A DNA stretch of 57,869 nucleotides from Sphingomonas canadensis (lineage in GTDB: Bacteria; Pseudomonadota; Alphaproteobacteria; Sphingomonadales; Sphingomonadaceae), in the NCBI RefSeq assembly GCF_026013525.1, contig NZ_JAPDRA010000015.1, positions 1-57,869 of the forward strand. The letters are read 5' to 3'. The notes beneath the pieces were generated by a model. The model was not told where the DNA came from and did no database searches. It was given only the letters and a program-made list of their open reading frames with translations. Positions 55,209 to 57,869 of the stretch are shown here, piece by piece. Both the position numbers and the translations under genes were made by a program. Position 1 is the first letter of the stretch. Every line of letters starts with the position of its first letter.

Positions 55209-57560
55209 TCAGAAGTTGCGCTTGAGCGTCAGGTAGAATTCGCGCGGACGGCCCACGACCTTGGACGAGGTTCCGTTGGTCGCGACGATGTCGAACGCAT
55301 TGATGTAATAATGCTTGTCGCCCAGGTTGGTGACGCCGCCGGTCAGCTCCCAGTCGCCGTCGGCCGACTTGAAGCGAACGTTGGCGTTCACCAGCGTGCG
55401 GCCCTCGATCAGGTTGGTCGCGGCGTTCACCGGATCGGTGAAATAGCTGCTCTGATAATCGGCGAAGATCTGCGGCGTCAGCGTCGCGCCGTTGCCCAGA
55501 TCGAACTCATAGGACGCGCTGGCCGACCATTTCCACTTCGAGGTGAACGGCGCCACAGACGCCGCGCCAATGCCGGACGCGGTCGCATTGGCGTCGAGGC
55601 TCTTGTACTCGAAATCGAGATAGCTGACCGATCCCGACAGGCTGAAGCCGCCGGCCGGATGGAGTTCCGCTTCCAGCTCGATGCCCTTGATGTCGGCGTC
55701 CCCCGCGTTGAACGGCACCGCGGAGAGCGGGAAATAGGCCGGATCCCCCGGCGCGCCGGGGAAGCCGTTGGCGTCGATCAGGATGATGTCGCTGTACTTG
55801 TTGAGGAACGCCGAAGTGTTGAGGCGCAGCACGCGATCGAACAGGTCGGTCTTGATGCCCAGCTCATAAGCGGTGACGCTTTCGGAACCGAACGGCACCG
55901 CCTGCGCCGGGATGAAGGGACGCGGGTTCACGCCGCCGCCCTTGTAGCCGGTCGAGGCGCTGGCATAGACCATCACCTCCGGGCTGAACCGGTAATCCAA
56001 GCCCAGGCGCCAGTCGATCGAATCGCCGGTATAGCCCGCGGTCACGCCGTTGAGCGGGCCGACGACCGGCGGCGGGGCGCCTGTGGTCGGATCGGCGCGG
56101 GTAAACTGGTACACCTTCTTGTCGTCGGTGTAGCGCAGCCCGCCGATCAGGCTCATCGCCTCCACCGGATGGACGATGACATGGCCGAACACCGACCTGC
56201 TCTTGTTGGTGACCGGATCGTCCTGGATGAAGTTGAGCACCGGCGCCGACCAAACGCGGGCGCCGACGCGGCCCTTGCTGTCGAAATAGAAGCCGCCCAC
56301 CGTCGTCTCGACCAGCCCGTCGCCGAACTCGCCGTTCAGGCGCAGCTCCTGGGTGAACTGGTGATAGGGCTGAAAGCCATAGGTCAGCGTCAGCCCGATC
56401 GGGCTGCCGTCGCCATCGAACGAATATTGGCCATAGATATTCTCATAGGCCGTGATCGAGGTGAGCTGGAAATTCTCGCTCGGCTTCCAGTCGATCCGCG
56501 CGGAGATCGATTCGGAATCGGTTTGCGCCACCGGCTCGCTCTTCCAGCCGGTCTGGGGGACCAGGAAGGCGCCATAGTTGATGTAAGGCCGCGTCGGCAC
56601 GAAGCGCGAGTCATACGGCACGCCGCCCAGCGTGGGGGCGGCCGCGTTGTTGGCGTTGGCCTGCTCGACGCCCGGGGCTTCGGAATCGTCGCGCACGATC
56701 GCGCCCGCGATGTTGATCTCCAGCGCATCGGACGGCTGGTAGCGCAGCGCCAGGCGCACACCCCAGGTCTGGGTTCCGCCCAGCGTGCCGACCTCGCAAT
56801 CCGGACCGTTCTTGGAGCTTGGGATGGTGCCGGCCAGCGCCGGCTGGTCGCAGGCGAAGTCGATCAGCTTCACATGGCCTTCGCGATATTTGGAGAAGGC
56901 GGAGAAGCGCGCCGACAGATTGTCCGCCAGCGCGAAATCGAACGCGCCGCGCACATCGATCCGGTCGAAGCTGCCATAGGTGCCCTGGATATAGCCGGTG
57001 TTCGATCCCTCCGGCTTGCGCGAATAGAGCTTGATCGCGCCGCCGATCGAGTTCTTGCCCGCCAGCGTACCCTGCGGCCCGCGCAGCACCTCGACGCGGT
57101 CGAGGTCGAGCAGGTCGAACATCGAGCCGACCAGCACGCCGTGGTAGACGTCGTCGATGTACATGCCGACGCCCGGTTCGAGCGCGAAGTTGGTGTCATA
57201 CTGGCCGATGCCGCGGATATAGGCGGTCATGCCCGAGCCATAGGCGCTGGAACCCTGCGTCAGGTTCACGTTCGGCGCGGTCGCCGCGACATCGGCGACG
57301 CTGGTCAGGCCCTTGGTCTCAAGCTGTTCGCCCGTCATCGCGGTGATCGCGATCGGGGTGTCCTGAAGCCGCTGTTCGCGGAACTGCGCGGTGACGACGA
57401 TTTCGCCGTCGTTCGATTCGGCCTGCCCCGCCGCGGGCGACTCATCGCCCTGTGCAGGCCCCTGCGCGGCGGCCGGCTGAGCGACGATCAGCGCCGCGGC
57501 CGAAACCGTAACAAAGTGAAGCGCTTGCAAACGAGCGCACCGCCGGAATCCCTTCAGCAT
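55209..57560 (-). CDS. TonB-dependent outer-membrane receptor 2
   Basis: A 783-residue receptor homologous to the one at 1257. The signal peptide ends AAAQG (about residue 33). The plug begins GEIVVTAQFREQRLQDTPIA, with RVEVLRGPQGTLAGKNSIGG; the barrel ends REFYLTLKRNF. The ribosome site GAGGGAGGGG before the ATG is nearly the same as for receptor 1. The two receptors face inward at the two ends of the island, so both are probably for related substrates. No ligand can be deduced. Confidence 0.93.
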   Translation of the reverse strand: MLKGFRRCARLQALHFVTVSAAALIVAQPAAAQGPAQGDESPAAGQAESNDGEIVVTAQFREQRLQDTPIAITAMTGEQLETKGLTSVADVAATAPNVNLTQGSSAYGSGMTAYIRGIGQYDTNFALEPGVGMYIDDVYHGVLVGSMFDLLDLDRVEVLRGPQGTLAGKNSIGGAIKLYSRKPEGSNTGYIQGTYGSFDRIDVRGAFDFALADNLSARFSAFSKYREGHVKLIDFACDQPALAGTIPSSKNGPDCEVGTLGGTQTWGVRLALRYQPSDALEINIAGAIVRDDSEAPGVEQANANNAAAPTLGGVPYDSRFVPTRPYINYGAFLVPQTGWKSEPVAQTDSESISARIDWKPSENFQLTSITAYENIYGQYSFDGDGSPIGLTLTYGFQPYHQFTQELRLNGEFGDGLVETTVGGFYFDSKGRVGARVWSAPVLNFIQDDPVTNKSRSVFGHVIVHPVEAMSLIGGLRYTDDKKVYQFTRADPTTGAPPPVVGPLNGVTAGYTGDSIDWRLGLDYRFSPEVMVYASASTGYKGGGVNPRPFIPAQAVPFGSESVTAYELGIKTDLFDRVLRLNTSAFLNKYSDIILIDANGFPGAPGDPAYFPLSAVPFNAGDADIKGIELEAELHPAGGFSLSGSVSYLDFEYKSLDANATASGIGAASVAPFTSKWKWSASASYEFDLGNGATLTPQIFADYQSSYFTDPVNAATNLIEGRTLVNANVRFKSADGDWELTGGVTNLGDKHYYINAFDIVATNGTSSKVVGRPREFYLTLKRNF

Positions 57561-57591
57561 ACCCCTCCCTCTCTCAATTATTCTATCATTA

Positions 57592-57615
57592 TTGACTAAC
57601 AGATTCGTATAACCA
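57592..57615 (-). promoter_or_regulatory. Operator pair, 13-bp repeat, upstream of TonB receptor 2
   Basis: On the plus strand TTGACTAACAG (57592-57602) and TCGTATAACCA (57605-57615) are at 13-bp spacing, the second an exact TNGTNNNACNA. The pair lies about 32 bp upstream of the receptor ATG. Confidence 0.6.
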
Positions 57616-57736
57616 ACTCAAGTGATCATCGGCGGCCGGCGTGTCTGCCGGTGCCGTCAAAGCCGGGTTTTCCGCCGCGCGCAGGCGCCGCCGGGCAGCG
57701 TCTCTCGCATCTCGAGCATGCGTCACCCCTTTCATA

Positions 57737-57760
57737 TTGTATAGCATTATTGTATACCCA
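57737..57760 (+). promoter_or_regulatory. Operator pair, 13-bp repeat, upstream of formaldehyde dehydrogenase
   Basis: TTGTATAGCAT (57737-57747) and TTGTATACCCA (57750-57760) share TTGTATA at 13-bp spacing, about 35 bp before the frmA ATG. This would place formaldehyde removal in the same regulon. The gap between this and the receptor operator shows nothing else. Confidence 0.5.
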
Positions 57761-57794
57761 TCTGCCTGAACCGGAAACTACAGGAAAGTCAGGC

Positions 57795-57869
57795 ATGAAG
57801 ACGCGGGCCGCGGTGGCATTTGAGGCGAAGAAGCCGCTGGAGATCGTGGAGGTGGACCTTGAGGGTCCG
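57795..57869 (+). CDS. frmA: S-(hydroxymethyl)glutathione dehydrogenase, N-terminus (partial)
   Basis: The first 25 codons only; the gene runs off the window. MKTRAAVAFEAKKPLEIVEV followed by DLEGP is typical of the class III alcohol dehydrogenase/FrmA N-terminus. The enzyme oxidises the glutathione adduct of formaldehyde, the toxic product of Rieske O-demethylation, and thus protects the cell. The upstream operator suggests co-regulation with the island. The rest of the enzyme cannot be assessed. Confidence 0.82.
   Translation, partial: MKTRAAVAFEAKKPLEIVEVDLEGP

Noticed and set aside
1184..57760. Reading the AT-rich promoter repeats simply as -10 boxes
   Set aside because: A -10 box explains TACAAT or TATAAC in single copies, not the conserved 11-mer repeated at exactly 13 bp in many gaps; however, overlap with -10 elements is likely and is noted.
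1..57869. CRISPR arrays, tRNA or rRNA genes, riboswitches, transposases or phage genes
   Set aside because: No regularly spaced direct repeats, cloverleaf sequences, recognisable aptamer or mobile-element proteins were found; gaps are short and filled by operators and hairpins.

Overview
The window is about 58 kb of GC-rich DNA (roughly two-thirds G+C by eye) from an alphaproteobacterium, most likely a sphingomonad (Sphingomonadaceae). This is inferred from two large TonB-dependent receptors of the sphingomonad catabolic type, homologues of the lignin-aromatic enzymes first known from Sphingobium (LigXa, LigB, LigJ, LigI, LigW and VanA-like families), DoxX-like membrane proteins, and many SDR, MFS and SnoaL-like genes. 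I see no rRNA, tRNA, CRISPR array, transposase or integrase. It reads as one large aromatic-catabolism island of about 55 closely packed genes, nearly all complete.

Layout. Left edge: the end of S-adenosylhomocysteinase and a methylenetetrahydrofolate reductase-like gene (one-carbon metabolism). 1.2-4.9 kb: TonB receptor and two DoxX-like membrane proteins. 5.0-12.4 kb: two VanA-like Rieske oxygenases, a drug-type MFS pump, a SUMF1-fold lipoprotein, a diheme cytochrome c and a periplasmic PQQ quinohemoprotein dehydrogenase. 12.5-17.7 kb: SDR, aldehyde dehydrogenase, GMC oxidoreductase and the first MetE/epoxyalkane-CoM-transferase-like protein. 17.8-26.7 kb: two GntR/FCD regulators flanking GlxR-like dehydrogenases, a double-SnoaL lipoprotein, an MBL hydrolase, a LigJ-like hydratase, tandem RraA-type aldolases and a degenerate LigI-like amidohydrolase. 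26.8-33.1 kb: a small zinc-ribbon protein, an HTH-methyltransferase fusion, an MDR dehydrogenase, MFS transporters and an SDR. 33.2-38 kb: LigW-like decarboxylase, LigI-like hydrolase, an Asp-box beta-propeller, another amidohydrolase and an alpha/beta hydrolase. 38-48.9 kb: second MDR dehydrogenase, D-glycerate 3-kinase-like protein, quinone oxidoreductase, MFS, second MetE-like protein, SnoaL protein, DHA2 pump, more DoxX-like proteins, cytochrome b561 and an acyl-CoA-dehydrogenase-fold flavin monooxygenase. 49-55 kb: class III extradiol dioxygenase, LigXa-like Rieske oxygenase, YCII protein, flavin reductase, second double-SnoaL lipoprotein and a third MetE-like protein. Right edge: the second TonB receptor, facing inward, and the start of glutathione-dependent formaldehyde dehydrogenase.

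How it may work (inference). The TonB receptors and MFS carriers take up a methoxylated, probably lignin-related aromatic compound. Quinohemoprotein, GMC and MDR enzymes and the ALDH oxidise side chains. The Rieske enzymes O-demethylate, releasing formaldehyde for FrmA. The flavin monooxygenase and its reductase hydroxylate, and the LigB-like enzyme opens the ring. The LigJ-like, RraA-like, LigI-like and LigW-like enzymes process the fragments. The three MetE-like proteins with AhcY and MetF suggest a second, methyl-transfer route for C1 units.

Most notable signal. Almost every promoter-bearing gap holds an AT-rich 11-mer matching or resembling TNGTNNNACNA, the published FadR-subfamily GntR operator consensus. 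It is usually present as two copies repeated at exactly 13 bp (three copies at one promoter). This ties the whole island into one apparent regulon, probably under one or both of its two GntR/FCD regulators.
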